Below are positions 7,869 through 15,313 of a stretch of 26,846 nt of DNA, piece by piece. Both the position numbers and the translations under genes were made by a program. Within the stretch, counting starts at the first letter, position 1. Each line of letters opens with the position of its first letter. Location: assembly GCA_900546315.1 (NCBI GenBank), contig URCP01000032.1, forward strand, positions 1 through 26,846, written 5' to 3'. The notes under the pieces were generated by a model. That model had not been told where the DNA came from. It ran no database searches and saw nothing but the letters and a program-made list of their open reading frames with translations. The DNA comes from an uncultured Eubacteriales bacterium. Lineage in GTDB: Bacteria > Bacillota > Clostridia > Oscillospirales > CAG-272.

Positions 7869-7911
7869 TAACAGCAGAAAAGCCGTGCTTTGCGCGGCTT
7901 TTCTGCTGTTA
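7869..7911. terminator. Strong bidirectional terminator between htrA-like and binding-protein genes
   Basis: A perfect 17-base-pair stem (7869-7885 with 7895-7911) continues inward by a wobble and two more pairs to a TTT loop. The core GCCGTGC/GCGCGGC is flanked by AAAA on the left and TTTT on the right, so it can work for both convergent genes. Confidence 0.9.
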
Positions 7912-7919
7912 ATCGTGTT

Positions 7920-9422
7920 TCAGTTCGTTTCCTCGAGGCTCTTGAAATCTTTTATGAGCTTGTCGAGATTCTTCTGGTACTTCGACTTGTTTGAGTCATA
8001 GAACGACATGAAATCGCGCTTTTCCTTGAGCATAAGGTTTCTCGGCGCCTGCGCGAGGTCGCCTATGTACGAGCAGTATATCCACGCGGGGTCGAGCATA
8101 TGCCCGTTGTGGATGATGTCGATCATCTCCGCGGACTCGCTGTCGCGGCTGTACTTCGACTTGAGCGCCACCTCATAGTAGGACGGAACAACCGTCTTCG
8201 AGCTCTCGGAGGACATCGCCTCAAGCACGGCTCCCGCCATGTCCTTCTTCGTGGACGTTACCGGGATCGTGAACAGACCTATCTGGTCGTGCTGGAACGT
8301 GTAGTAGCCGTCCTGATTCTCGTCGTACTTCGGGTACGGGATTATACCGTAGTCGGACTTCATGTCGCGCAGATACGACGTCTCGCTCGCGTAGAGCCAG
8401 TTGTGGATGAACACGAGATGGTCCTGCGAGAAATAGTTGCAGAGGTCGGTCATCTCATTGTTGTCGCTTATCTCTTTATACGCGTGAACACCGTTCGTCT
8501 GCCAGTTGAGGTCAAATATCTTGTCTACCGCCGATGAGAACTTATCAAGGTCGATGCTGAAATACGGGAAGCCATCGTCTCCCACATCCATCATGTTCAT
8601 TTTATACGCGCTGCAATACGCGTCGACGATTATGACGTTGCTTGTACCGAGACCGTACAGGTCCTCGTCGTCCTGCTTTCCGTCGCCGTTCAGGTCGGAG
8701 TAGATATCAGTCACCATGGATGTCAGCTTGTCGTGTGTCCACTTTCCGTCACGGACGAGCGCGTACGGGTCCTCAAGACCGTATGAGTCGACGAGCGTCT
8801 TGTTGAAATACATCGCGAACGAATACCTGAGAAGCGACAGCGAGATATCTCCTGTTATCGCGTAGAGATTTCCGCCCATCTGGGACTTCGCTATATAGTC
8901 CTGCGTATAGTAAGGCTTCGTAGTGTCGATATATTCAACGTCGAACAGGTTCGTGAATATGCCGTTTGCTGCGGCCGGAGCCACGTGATACATACTCGCC
9001 GTGAAAATGTCGTACGTGTCGTCGCCGGCGAGAATCATCTTCTGCATCTTGTCGATGGAGCCATGCCCCGCCTCCGGGTTATCCTTGAAGTTCTCGATCT
9101 TCACGCCGAGACGATCTTCTACGGCGATCTCGCGGTCATATATCGCGTCGTTGACCACGTCGCCGTTCGCCTCGTCGACCGTGACCTCGTCGTTGAACCG
9201 GAAATGCGCGCGGCTGAAGACATTGATTGTCTCCCCGCCGAAATTCAGATCTGCCGGAATGTCGTCGTCATAACCGACCTTCTCCTCAGCGGTGGTCTCA
9301 CCGGACGTCGTATCCGCGCCGGAGGTCACAGGGGTATCAACGTTACCGCCGCCGCAGGACGCCGAGGCGAGCAGGGACAGGAATATCGCGGTAAGAAGCA
9401 TCGAGCTTATCGTTTTTTTCAT
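7920..9422 (-). CDS. Extracellular solute-binding lipoprotein (ABC family 1 type)
   Basis: About 500 residues. The signal MKKTISSMLLTAIFLSLLAS leads to Cys23, the probable lipid-attachment site, then a Gly/Thr/Ser-rich tether to about residue 55. The rest has the two-lobe pattern of family 1 carbohydrate-binding proteins: KMILAGDDTYDIFTAS, ALVRDGKWTHDKLTS, DLNGDGKQDDEDLYGLG (an EF-hand-like, possibly calcium-binding loop) and DYGIIPYPKYDENQDGYY. It would sit on the outer face of the membrane and bind a sugar or oligosaccharide. ATG 9422 is chosen because AAAGG lies at proper spacing; an ATG at 9431 would be only one base from it. No permease or ATPase gene is nearby. It is paralogous to the genes at 10431-11894 and 3179-3635. 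Confidence 0.9.
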   Translation of the reverse strand: MKKTISSMLLTAIFLSLLASASCGGGNVDTPVTSGADTTSGETTAEEKVGYDDDIPADLNFGGETINVFSRAHFRFNDEVTVDEANGDVVNDAIYDREIAVEDRLGVKIENFKDNPEAGHGSIDKMQKMILAGDDTYDIFTASMYHVAPAAANGIFTNLFDVEYIDTTKPYYTQDYIAKSQMGGNLYAITGDISLSLLRYSFAMYFNKTLVDSYGLEDPYALVRDGKWTHDKLTSMVTDIYSDLNGDGKQDDEDLYGLGTSNVIIVDAYCSAYKMNMMDVGDDGFPYFSIDLDKFSSAVDKIFDLNWQTNGVHAYKEISDNNEMTDLCNYFSQDHLVFIHNWLYASETSYLRDMKSDYGIIPYPKYDENQDGYYTFQHDQIGLFTIPVTSTKKDMAGAVLEAMSSESSKTVVPSYYEVALKSKYSRDSESAEMIDIIHNGHMLDPAWIYCSYIGDLAQAPRNLMLKEKRDFMSFYDSNKSKYQKNLDKLIKDFKSLEETN

Positions 9423-9477
9423 GAATGTCATCCTTTCTCCCGTCGGAAATAAAATTCCGCAAAAATTTTACACATTC

Positions 9478-9519
9478 ATTATAAACCTTCCAGCTGCTGG
9501 AAGGTCAATACCCCCCCCC
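9478..9519 (-). promoter_or_regulatory. Promoter with 21-base palindrome and adjacent G9 run, binding-protein gene
   Basis: Minus strand TTGACC (9503-9508) and TATAAT (9478-9483) are 19 bases apart; taking TTTATA instead as the -10 box gives 17. A perfect palindrome at 9485-9505 (arms ACCTTCCAGC and its reverse complement around one central base) fills the spacer and touches both boxes, as expected for a repressor site. Directly upstream, 9511-9519 is nine C on the plus strand (nine G on the transcribed sense). Confidence 0.75.
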
Positions 9520-9556
9520 GAATTTTAACATATTGTTTACATTTAACGGATAAAAA

Positions 9557-9588
9557 TTCCTCCGGACAGGCAAGCCCATCCGGAGGAT
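9557..9588 (-). terminator. Terminator after the GDSL hydrolase gene
   Basis: A nine-pair stem TCCTCCGGA/TCCGGAGGA (9558-9566 with 9579-9587) and a 12-base loop; on the minus strand it is followed by ATTTTTA. It lies 17 bases past the stop codon. Confidence 0.85.
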
Positions 9589-9604
9589 TTATGTTCAAAT
9601 AAAC

Positions 9605-10261
9605 TCAGAGCGTATTCTCAAGGAACGCGATGATCTTGTCGGCGAGTATAACGTGTCCGGCGTCGTTCGGGTGGAGTCCGTCCGGGACGAACTTCTCTTT
9701 TATCACCGGAACGAGAGGCTGAAGCCCGCTCGTCGCATAGAGGTCGAGCACAGGAAGGCTGTAGTACTCCGTGACCTCACGGATGATATCGACATAAGTC
9801 TTGAGGTTGCCGATATCCATCGGCTTGTTGTCGCCGCGCAGGCTCGCCTCATTGCATCTGTGAAGGGGAGTGATGAAAACTATAGCCGCGTCCGGATATC
9901 TCTCGATAAGGCGGTTGCAGAGCACGTGCATAGCGCCGTAGAAGGTTCCGTCCGTCCTGTCGGTCGGAGTGCCGAGCGGAGCGTCGCCGTGACCAAAGTC
10001 GTTCGTGCCGCCGAAAACAACGACAATGTCCGCGTCCGGATCCATCTTGCATACTCTCGAGCAGTAGTCATTGTCGTCAAAATCCGGTATCGTGCGGTTG
10101 AACTGTCTCGCGATTCTCGTACCGCCGATGCCGTAATTGCGGCAGATCGCGCCGGTCTTCGCCGCTATGAGATTCGAGAATCGCTTGTCCTCGCCGCTCG
10201 TTCCGCTGCCATGTGTAATGCTGTCGCCGAGGAAATTTATCTTTTTCCCTGAAAGATTCAT
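9605..10261 (-). CDS. SGNH/GDSL-family hydrolase
   Basis: 218 residues, a compact single domain without signal peptide. Block I is FLGDSITHGSG with nucleophile Ser14. The oxyanion glycine sits in NYGIGGTRIA (about Gly47), block III is GGTNDFGHG with Asn87, and block V is DGLHPNDAGH with Asp194 and His197. All four catalytic positions of the SGNH hydrolase fold are present. Such enzymes remove acyl groups, often acetyl esters from sugars or xylan, or act as lysophospholipases. It sits between two carbohydrate-binding lipoprotein genes, so deacetylation of imported sugars is an attractive but unproven role. ATG 10261 is preceded by AAAGGA. The gene has its own promoter and terminator and so is a single-gene unit. 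Confidence 0.92.
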   Translation of the reverse strand: MNLSGKKINFLGDSITHGSGTSGEDKRFSNLIAAKTGAICRNYGIGGTRIARQFNRTIPDFDDNDYCSRVCKMDPDADIVVVFGGTNDFGHGDAPLGTPTDRTDGTFYGAMHVLCNRLIERYPDAAIVFITPLHRCNEASLRGDNKPMDIGNLKTYVDIIREVTEYYSLPVLDLYATSGLQPLVPVIKEKFVPDGLHPNDAGHVILADKIIAFLENTL

Positions 10262-10326
10262 GATCGTATCCTTTCAAAAACCATTGAAGTTACCGCGCCG
10301 GTGTATGACCCGGCACATCAGTTTCT

Positions 10327-10355
10327 ATTATAGCCTACAATCTGCCATTTGTCAA
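10327..10355 (-). promoter_or_regulatory. Sigma-A promoter of the GDSL hydrolase gene
   Basis: Minus strand TTGACA (10350-10355), 17 bases, TATAAT (10327-10332): a perfect consensus, about 60 bases before the start codon. Confidence 0.85.
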
Positions 10356-10384
10356 GTGGTTTTCCAACATTCATCATAGTAACA

Positions 10385-10420
10385 TAAAAAAGTGCCGCCA
10401 TGATAAGGCATGACGACACT
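10385..10420 (-). terminator. Terminator after the second binding-protein gene
   Basis: As minus-strand RNA, 10391-10420 forms a continuous 12-pair stem (AGUGUCGUCAUG with CAUGGCGGCACU, two G-U wobbles) around a six-base loop and runs into UUUUUU. The plus strand would have mismatches at the wobbles, so it works in the minus direction only. Confidence 0.85.
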
Positions 10421-10430
10421 GCGAGATCAC

Positions 10431-11894
10431 TTATTTCATCAGTTCAAGCGTCTTGTTTATTGATTCCTCGATCTTGCTCCTGTTCGAGTCAACGAGCGAC
10501 GCGACGTTGTTCTTCTTCGTGCTGACGAGCATGGTGTTGACCTTCGCGGACAGATCTTCGGTCCAGCCGTAGCCCTCACCGATGTCGAAGCCGCGGCTCT
10601 CGCTGATTATCCCGAGCATCTCTATGGAATCATCATTGCGGAGACCCTTCTGAGCGACCTTCACGTTGTAGTATATAGGAAGAATGTCGCGGTTGCTGAG
10701 GTACGCGAAGGTGTCAAGTATCGCGCCCGTGCGGTCGGGCTGAGCGTTTGTCACCGGTATGCTCATCGTCAGGCAGACGTGCGTGCGGTGGCTGTAATAT
10801 CTGTCCTGTGCCTCGTCGTATTTCGGTATCGGAACTATACCGAAGGTCGCGTTCATATCACGGTACTTGGAGCTTGCCTTTATCTCGGCTATAGTGAAGA
10901 GCGAGCGGCCGTTCTTGAATATCATCTCGTAGTGACTGTTGCCGGAGCCGTTCATGAAGAGAAACTCGCCCTCAGTGCCAATTATCGAGAACGCTTTGTC
11001 GATGACATTGTAAAAGTGTTCGGCGTTCGCGAGGAGCTTCGGCTGACCGCTCGCGTCGACGGTTATGTAGTTCTCGCCGCTTCCGGTTATGAACCCGTTG
11101 ACGCAGTCCTCATAGGACGCGAGCCCGTATATCGCGTTTCCGTTCTCGTCCCATTTGAAGCTCGTGTCTCCGTTCAGGTTCGCGGCGGCGGAGGTGTATT
11201 CCTTAAGCCGGTCGATTGTCCATTTTCCCTGTCTGACAAGATCGTAAGGCTTGTCAAGCCCGAGGTCGTCGAGCATATCCTCGTTGAAATAGCAGCAGAG
11301 AGTTCCGTCAAAGCCGACAAGCGAGAAGTCGTTCGACGCGAAGTACAGCTTCTTTTTGTCGCCGATCAGGGATTTTTCGGTAACGGTCTGATCCCACCAC
11401 GGCTTATCGAGCTGTATTCCGGTGTTGTCAAGCAGGTTCGTTAGATACCCGTCGGCAATGAAGGACGCGATGCGGTCGCAGCGAATATAAGCGGTGTCAT
11501 ATGTGTCGTCTCCGGCGAGGATGGATGAGCGGTATTTCTCATAGTTCTTATCGATGTCGTCCTCAACGATTTCAAGCTTTATGTTGTATTTTTCCTCGAC
11601 GAAGCGGTTGCGCTCATACACGGCGTCGTCGAGTGATTCGCCGGTCTGCGTCTCGAAATCCATGTAGGCGTAGAAGCCCCATGTCGTCGTGGCGTTGAGG
11701 ACGGTGAAGTTGTCCCCGCCGCAGTCGATATCGGCGAAAACATACTCAGGCGCGGTCGTTCCGGTGTCCGTGTCAGCGGCGCTGGTGCTGTTGTCCGCTG
11801 ATGTGTCGTCATTGGTTCCGCTCCCGGTCCCACCGCAGGATGTTGCCGCCATCAGCGCGAGCAGCAGGAGCGATATGATACGATTCTTCTTCAT
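10431..11894 (-). CDS. Extracellular solute-binding lipoprotein, second paralogue
   Basis: 487 residues. The signal MKKNRIISLLLLALMAATSC gives a lipid-anchored Cys20, followed by a Ser/Thr/Asp-rich tether to about residue 50. Shared landmarks with the protein at 7920-9422 are SSILAGDDTYDTAYI, DLVRQGKWTIDRLKEY, FGIVPIPKYDEAQDRYYS, SIPVTNAQPDRTGAIL and a C-terminal basic helix (DSNRSKIEESINKTLELMK). They are distant paralogues, not a recent copy. It is expected to bind a sugar outside the membrane for an ABC importer, but no transport genes adjoin it. ATG 11894 has AAGGAG upstream. It has its own promoter and terminator, so each binding protein is transcribed separately. The ligand is unknown. 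Confidence 0.88.
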   Translation of the reverse strand: MKKNRIISLLLLALMAATSCGGTGSGTNDDTSADNSTSAADTDTGTTAPEYVFADIDCGGDNFTVLNATTTWGFYAYMDFETQTGESLDDAVYERNRFVEEKYNIKLEIVEDDIDKNYEKYRSSILAGDDTYDTAYIRCDRIASFIADGYLTNLLDNTGIQLDKPWWDQTVTEKSLIGDKKKLYFASNDFSLVGFDGTLCCYFNEDMLDDLGLDKPYDLVRQGKWTIDRLKEYTSAAANLNGDTSFKWDENGNAIYGLASYEDCVNGFITGSGENYITVDASGQPKLLANAEHFYNVIDKAFSIIGTEGEFLFMNGSGNSHYEMIFKNGRSLFTIAEIKASSKYRDMNATFGIVPIPKYDEAQDRYYSHRTHVCLTMSIPVTNAQPDRTGAILDTFAYLSNRDILPIYYNVKVAQKGLRNDDSIEMLGIISESRGFDIGEGYGWTEDLSAKVNTMLVSTKKNNVASLVDSNRSKIEESINKTLELMK

Positions 11895-11940
11895 TCCGGT
11901 TCAGATCTCCTTTTCGATAAAAAAATGTGGTCTTATAAAT

Positions 11941-11969
11941 ATGATATCACAGAATTGACCGTATGTCAA
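11941..11969 (-). promoter_or_regulatory. Sigma-A promoter of the second binding-protein gene
   Basis: Minus strand TTGACA (11964-11969), 17 bases, TATCAT (11941-11946). The leader is about 40 bases. No palindrome like that of the first binding-protein gene is present. Confidence 0.8.
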
Positions 11970-12042
11970 CACCTGCAAAAAAATTATCTATATTTTATCC
12001 CGGTGTGATGATTTTTTGGAATAAGACCCGGAAACTGAAAAC

Positions 12043-12079
12043 CCCGCGGTACAGGCATAACCTGATACCGCGGGTTTTT
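12043..12079. terminator. Terminator after rpsU, probably two-way
   Basis: Arms CCCGCGGTA (12043-12051) and TACCGCGGG (12066-12074), plus inner CAGG/CCTG with a one-base bulge and loop CATAA. TTTTT follows on the plus strand and GTTTTC on the minus strand. It lies 28 bases past the rpsU stop and mainly serves that gene. Confidence 0.85.
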
Positions 12080-12106
12080 CAGAAGCATATTACATCTTGC
12101 GGGTAA

Positions 12107-12283
12107 TTATTTCGACTTGCGCTTTCTTGCCGCTTCAGATTTTTTCTTGCGTTTGACGCTCGGCTTTTCGTAATGCTCTCTCTTACGGAGCTCCGAAAGA
12201 ACTCCGGATCTTGCGCACTGTTTCTTGAATCTGCGAAGAGCGCTGTCGAGCGATTCATTCTCTTTGACTCTGACCTCTGCCAT
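12107..12283 (-). CDS. rpsU: 30S ribosomal protein S21 (bS21)
   Basis: 58 residues starting MAEVRVKENESLDSALRRFK, with KKQCARSGVLSELRKREHYE and a strongly basic tail (KRKKKSEAARKRKSK). This is the full bS21 pattern and normal length. It sits on the platform of the small subunit near the anti-Shine-Dalgarno end of 16S rRNA and helps initiation. ATG 12283 follows the double site GGAGGGAGGG. It has a perfect sigma-A promoter and its own terminator, making a single-gene unit. In many Firmicutes rpsU adjoins a GatB/YqeY-domain gene; none is seen here. Confidence 0.97.
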   Translation of the reverse strand: MAEVRVKENESLDSALRRFKKQCARSGVLSELRKREHYEKPSVKRKKKSEAARKRKSK

Positions 12284-12337
12284 TTAACTACAATCCCTCC
12301 CTCCGCAAGTGGAAAAGAGACTTATTATCTCCAGAAT

Positions 12338-12366
12338 ATTATACTATAAAATTCACCCAATGTCAA
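12338..12366 (-). promoter_or_regulatory. Sigma-A promoter of rpsU
   Basis: Minus strand TTGACA (12361-12366), 17 bases, TATAAT (12338-12343): a perfect consensus, about 50 bases before the start. Confidence 0.88.
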
Positions 12367-12417
12367 GAGCAAACCGAAAATTTGCAGAAATATTTTTATT
12401 TTCTTCTTACTTCCACT

Positions 12418-12473
12418 CCGGACGACGGCAGACACAGTCACATAATACTGATTCCGCCGTCATTCCGCTCCGG
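12418..12473 (-). other. Long imperfect hairpin after serA
   Basis: CCGGA/TCCGG outer pairs, GACGGC/GCCGTC middle pairs and CAGT/ACTG inner pairs lie just past the serA stop. On the minus strand no T run follows (the sequence is A-rich), so it may be a processing or stability structure, or a weak terminator. Confidence 0.4.
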
Positions 12474-12478
12474 TCTCA

Positions 12479-13657
12479 TCACTTTATAATATTCGTGCGG
12501 ATGACGCCGTCAATCGCGGCGATCTTCTCGACGACCGCCGCCGGGACGTCGCCGGTGATCTCAACGATCGTGTACGCGTAATCCTTCTTCGAGCGGTTCG
12601 CCATGTTCTCGATATTGATGTTCTCAGCGGAGATCGCCGACGTGATCTGCGAGAGCAGATTCGGGATGTTTCTGTGGAGCACACAGATGCGGCAGTCGCC
12701 GTTATGCGGCATCGAGACGTCCGGAAAATTGACGCTGTGCATGATATTGCCGTTCTCAAGGTAATCACGGAGCTCCTTCGCCGCCATCACTGCGCAGTTG
12801 TCCTCGCTCTCCTCGGTCGACGCGCCGAGGTGCGGGATAGCTATGACGCCCTCCATTCCCGCCGTTCTCGCGTTCGGGAAGTCGGTGACATAGCGTCTGA
12901 CCTTGCCGGACTTCAGCGCCGCCTCGATATCGTCGTCGTTGACCAGCGCGTCGCGCGCGAAGTTCAGGATGATAACGCCGTCCTTCATCATCGCGATCGT
13001 GTCCTTGTTGATCATGTACTTCGTAGCGACCTTCGGATCGGGGTTGTCAATCAGCGGGGTGTGGACAGAGATGATATCTGCGTTCTTGAATATCTCCTCG
13101 CGGGTATCGACCTTCTTGACCGAACGTGAGATGTTCCACGCCGCGTCGACCGAAATGTACGGGTCGCAGCCGAGAACATTCATGCCGAGGTGAACGGCCG
13201 CCGTCGCGAGAGGTCCGCCTATCGCGCCGAGGCCGATGATTCCGAGCGTCTTGCCCTTGATCTCGGTGCCCGCGAACTTCGACTTTTCCTTCTCGATGAG
13301 CTTCGCTACGTTCGGGTCGTCCTTTACCGTCTTTACCCAGTTTATGCCGCCGACAACGTCACGGCAGGCGAGGAGCATTCCGCATATGGCGAGCTCCTTG
13401 ACGCCGTTCGCGTTCGCTCCCGGGGTGTTGAAAACGACGATGCCCTGCTCAGCGCACCTGTCGAGAGGGATATTGTTGACGCCGGCGCCGGCTCTGGCGA
13501 TTGCCTTGAGTTCCGGACCGAACTCCATGTCGTGCATGACCGCAGAGCGGACCATTATCGCGTCCGGCTTCTCGCAGACGTCGGATACGGTATAGCTTTC
13601 GTCAAAAATATCGGTGCCGCACTTCGCGATCTTATTGAGGAGCTTTATGTTCTTCAT
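12479..13657 (-). CDS. serA: D-3-phosphoglycerate dehydrogenase with ACT domain
   Basis: 392 residues from ATG 13657 (MKNIKLLNKI). The upstream in-frame ATG at 13681 overlaps the ribosome binding site GGAAAGGAA and is rejected. It oxidises 3-phosphoglycerate to 3-phosphohydroxypyruvate, the first step of serine synthesis. Visible parts are the catalytic lobe with ARAGAGVNNIP and FNTPGANANGVKELA, the NAD-binding fold GIIGLGAIGGPLA (140-151), Arg235 (NFARDALVN), His276 (IPHLGAST) and a C-terminal ACT domain (about 320-392), a typical serine-sensing regulatory module. It is odd at two places: Arg235 is followed by Asp instead of the usual Gly, and where relatives have YVTDFP-x-E this protein has YVTDFPNA, so the catalytic Glu appears to be Ala263. 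It follows serC in an operon. Confidence 0.92.
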   Translation of the reverse strand: MKNIKLLNKIAKCGTDIFDESYTVSDVCEKPDAIMVRSAVMHDMEFGPELKAIARAGAGVNNIPLDRCAEQGIVVFNTPGANANGVKELAICGMLLACRDVVGGINWVKTVKDDPNVAKLIEKEKSKFAGTEIKGKTLGIIGLGAIGGPLATAAVHLGMNVLGCDPYISVDAAWNISRSVKKVDTREEIFKNADIISVHTPLIDNPDPKVATKYMINKDTIAMMKDGVIILNFARDALVNDDDIEAALKSGKVRRYVTDFPNARTAGMEGVIAIPHLGASTEESEDNCAVMAAKELRDYLENGNIMHSVNFPDVSMPHNGDCRICVLHRNIPNLLSQITSAISAENINIENMANRSKKDYAYTIVEITGDVPAAVVEKIAAIDGVIRTNIIK

Positions 13658-13681
13658 CTTGTGTAAGTATTCCTTTCCCAC

Positions 13682-13768
13682 TTATCGTTGCCCGGAACGT
13701 TTCCCGGTATGTGTACCGGCGCCGGCCGCGGCTCTCGCGCGCCACGGCGGCGCCTGTGATGATTTTCT
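13682..13768 (-). other. serC-serA intercistronic region with competing GC hairpins
   Basis: The gap contains CCGGTA/TACCGG (13704-13719, loop TGTG) and a GGCGCCG/CGGCGCC stem (13718-13724 with 13748-13754). The two share bases 13718-13719 and so cannot both form fully. No T run follows either, so they are more likely to affect stability or partial readthrough than to terminate. Confidence 0.45.
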
Positions 13769-14854
13769 TTATGCCTTGGGGTTCTCGGTCGCGAACTGCT
13801 TCATGAACGCCACGAGCTTTTCTACGCCCTCGTATGGCATGGCGTTGTATATCGACGCTCTCATGCCGCCGACCGAACGGTGACCCTTCAGGTTGAAGAG
13901 ACCAGCCTTCTCGGCTTCCTTCGGGAACTTCTTGTCAAGCTCTTCGACTCCGGTGACGAAGGTGACGTTCATCATCGAGCGGGACTCCTTCTTTACCGGC
14001 GCGATGTAATAATCCTGAGAATCGAGGTAATCATAGAGGAGAGCCGCCTTCTTCTGGTTCATCTCTTTCAGTTTCTCAAGCCCGCCGAGACCGAGCACCC
14101 ACTCATAGACGAGACCCGCGATATAGATCGGGTAGCAGGGCGGGGTGTTGTACATCGAGTCATTGTCTGCCATCAGCTTCCAGTCGAGCATGGACGGCGT
14201 ATCCTGGCGGGCGTTTCCGAGAAGATCCTCGCGGACGATGACGACGGTCAGTCCGGCGGGAGCCATGTTCTTCTGCGCGCCGGCGTAGATGACGCCGAAC
14301 TTTGTCACGTCGATCGGCTCGGACATGAAGCAGGAAGGCATATCGGCGACAAGCGGAATATCACCGGTGTCCGGAATATACGGGAACTTCGTTCCGTAGA
14401 TTGTGTTGTTGAAGCAGATATGTACGTAATCCGCGTCGGGTCTGAAGGACTCGCGGGTGGTCTCCGGCACGAACGAGAAGTTCGCGTCTTTCGAGGATGC
14501 GGCCGCCTTCGCGTCGCCGTACTTGAGAGCTTCCTTGTATGCCTTGGTCGAGAACTGACCTGAGAGGATGTAGTCCGCCTTGCCGGTCTTCATGAGGTTC
14601 AGCGGAACGGCCGCGAACTGGGTCGAGGCGCCGCCCTGAAGAAAGAGCACCTTGTAATTGTCCGGAATATTCATGACCTTCCGGAAATCAGCCTCTGCCT
14701 TCTTGATTATCGCGTCGTAAGCGGGAGAGCGATGGCTCATTTCCATGACCGACATACCAGTGTCATGATAATTAACCATTTCGGCGGCGGCTCTTTCAAG
14801 AACCTGCAGCGGGAGCATCGAAGGTCCCGCGGAGAAATTGTATACTCTTTCCAT
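13769..14854 (-). CDS. serC: Phosphoserine aminotransferase
   Basis: 361 residues from ATG 14854 (MERVYNFSAGPSMLP), which follows CTGGAGG; the frame extends to 14899 without a binding site. It converts 3-phosphohydroxypyruvate and glutamate to phosphoserine and 2-oxoglutarate, using pyridoxal phosphate (class V aminotransferase fold). Visible motifs are FSAGPSMLP, MEMSHRSPAY, LFLQGGASTQF for cofactor phosphate binding, and the Schiff-base lysine Lys195 in IYAGAQKNMAPAGLTVV. The C-terminus has HRSVGGMRASIYNAMPYEGVEKL, typical of the family. It leads the serC-serA operon from a perfect sigma-A promoter. No serB phosphatase lies in the window. Confidence 0.96.
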   Translation of the reverse strand: MERVYNFSAGPSMLPLQVLERAAAEMVNYHDTGMSVMEMSHRSPAYDAIIKKAEADFRKVMNIPDNYKVLFLQGGASTQFAAVPLNLMKTGKADYILSGQFSTKAYKEALKYGDAKAAASSKDANFSFVPETTRESFRPDADYVHICFNNTIYGTKFPYIPDTGDIPLVADMPSCFMSEPIDVTKFGVIYAGAQKNMAPAGLTVVIVREDLLGNARQDTPSMLDWKLMADNDSMYNTPPCYPIYIAGLVYEWVLGLGGLEKLKEMNQKKAALLYDYLDSQDYYIAPVKKESRSMMNVTFVTGVEELDKKFPKEAEKAGLFNLKGHRSVGGMRASIYNAMPYEGVEKLVAFMKQFATENPKA

Positions 14855-14918
14855 ATATTTATAACCTCCAGAATATATCAACCGAGAGTTGATATTCAAG
14901 TTTTATTCGGTATTAATT

Positions 14919-14947
14919 ATTATACGCCATATTCTTCTGCTTGTCAA
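14919..14947 (-). promoter_or_regulatory. Sigma-A promoter of serC-serA
   Basis: Minus strand TTGACA (14942-14947), 17 bases, TATAAT (14919-14924): a perfect consensus. The leader is about 58 bases, too short for a T-box riboswitch. Confidence 0.88.
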
Positions 14948-15113
14948 TAGGGTTCTGACTGTTTTGTCAAAATTGGCATTTATATTCATATAACACAAAT
15001 ATTTTCTCCGTATTTCACATGGTGGCTTTCCGCTCATGCGAGAAAATGGTACTCATATCGGACGCGGAATGAGGGATAATAATGTCGGATATCAACTGAA
15101 AGGAGATATTTCC

Positions 15114-15302
15114 ATGTCTGATAAAATGATAGGAGTGACGAAGGCGGCGATTGCCGGGGCGTTTTTCGGGAGCGCGGTCGGTATGGTCGCGGTGCCGAAG
15201 ACGAAGAAGGGGAAGAGACACACGCTGATGAGTGACGTCACCGGGACTCTCGGAATAATCGGAACGGCGATGAAGGATGTTTCTGAGTATCTGAAGAAAT
15301 AA
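15114..15302 (+). CDS. Small YtxH-like protein
   Basis: 62 residues, MSDKMIGVTKAAIAGAFFG onward. ATG 15114 follows AAAGGAG at good spacing; an upstream in-frame ATG (15036) has none. Residues 9-26 are a Gly/Ala-rich hydrophobic segment (VTKAAIAGAFFGSAVGMV), followed by AVPKTKKGKRHTLMSDV. This layout, a glycine-zipper helix and then a basic segment, resembles YtxH/Gas-vesicle-type small envelope proteins, whose function is poorly known. A weak promoter may lie at 14964-14992 (TTGTCA, 17 bases, CATATA), divergent from serC. A clear terminator follows. The family link is tentative; that it is a real gene is well supported by its signals. Confidence 0.65.
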   Translation: MSDKMIGVTKAAIAGAFFGSAVGMVAVPKTKKGKRHTLMSDVTGTLGIIGTAMKDVSEYLKK

Positions 15303-15313
15303 CGCCGGAAAAG

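Noticed and set aside
9423..9431. ATG at 9431 as the start of the binding lipoprotein
   Set aside because: It is only one base after the AAAGG site, while ATG 9422 has proper spacing and gives a standard MKK signal peptide.
14855..14912. A T-box or other riboswitch before serC
   Set aside because: The leader predicted from the strong promoter is only about 58 bases, with no T-box sequence and no terminator/antiterminator pair.
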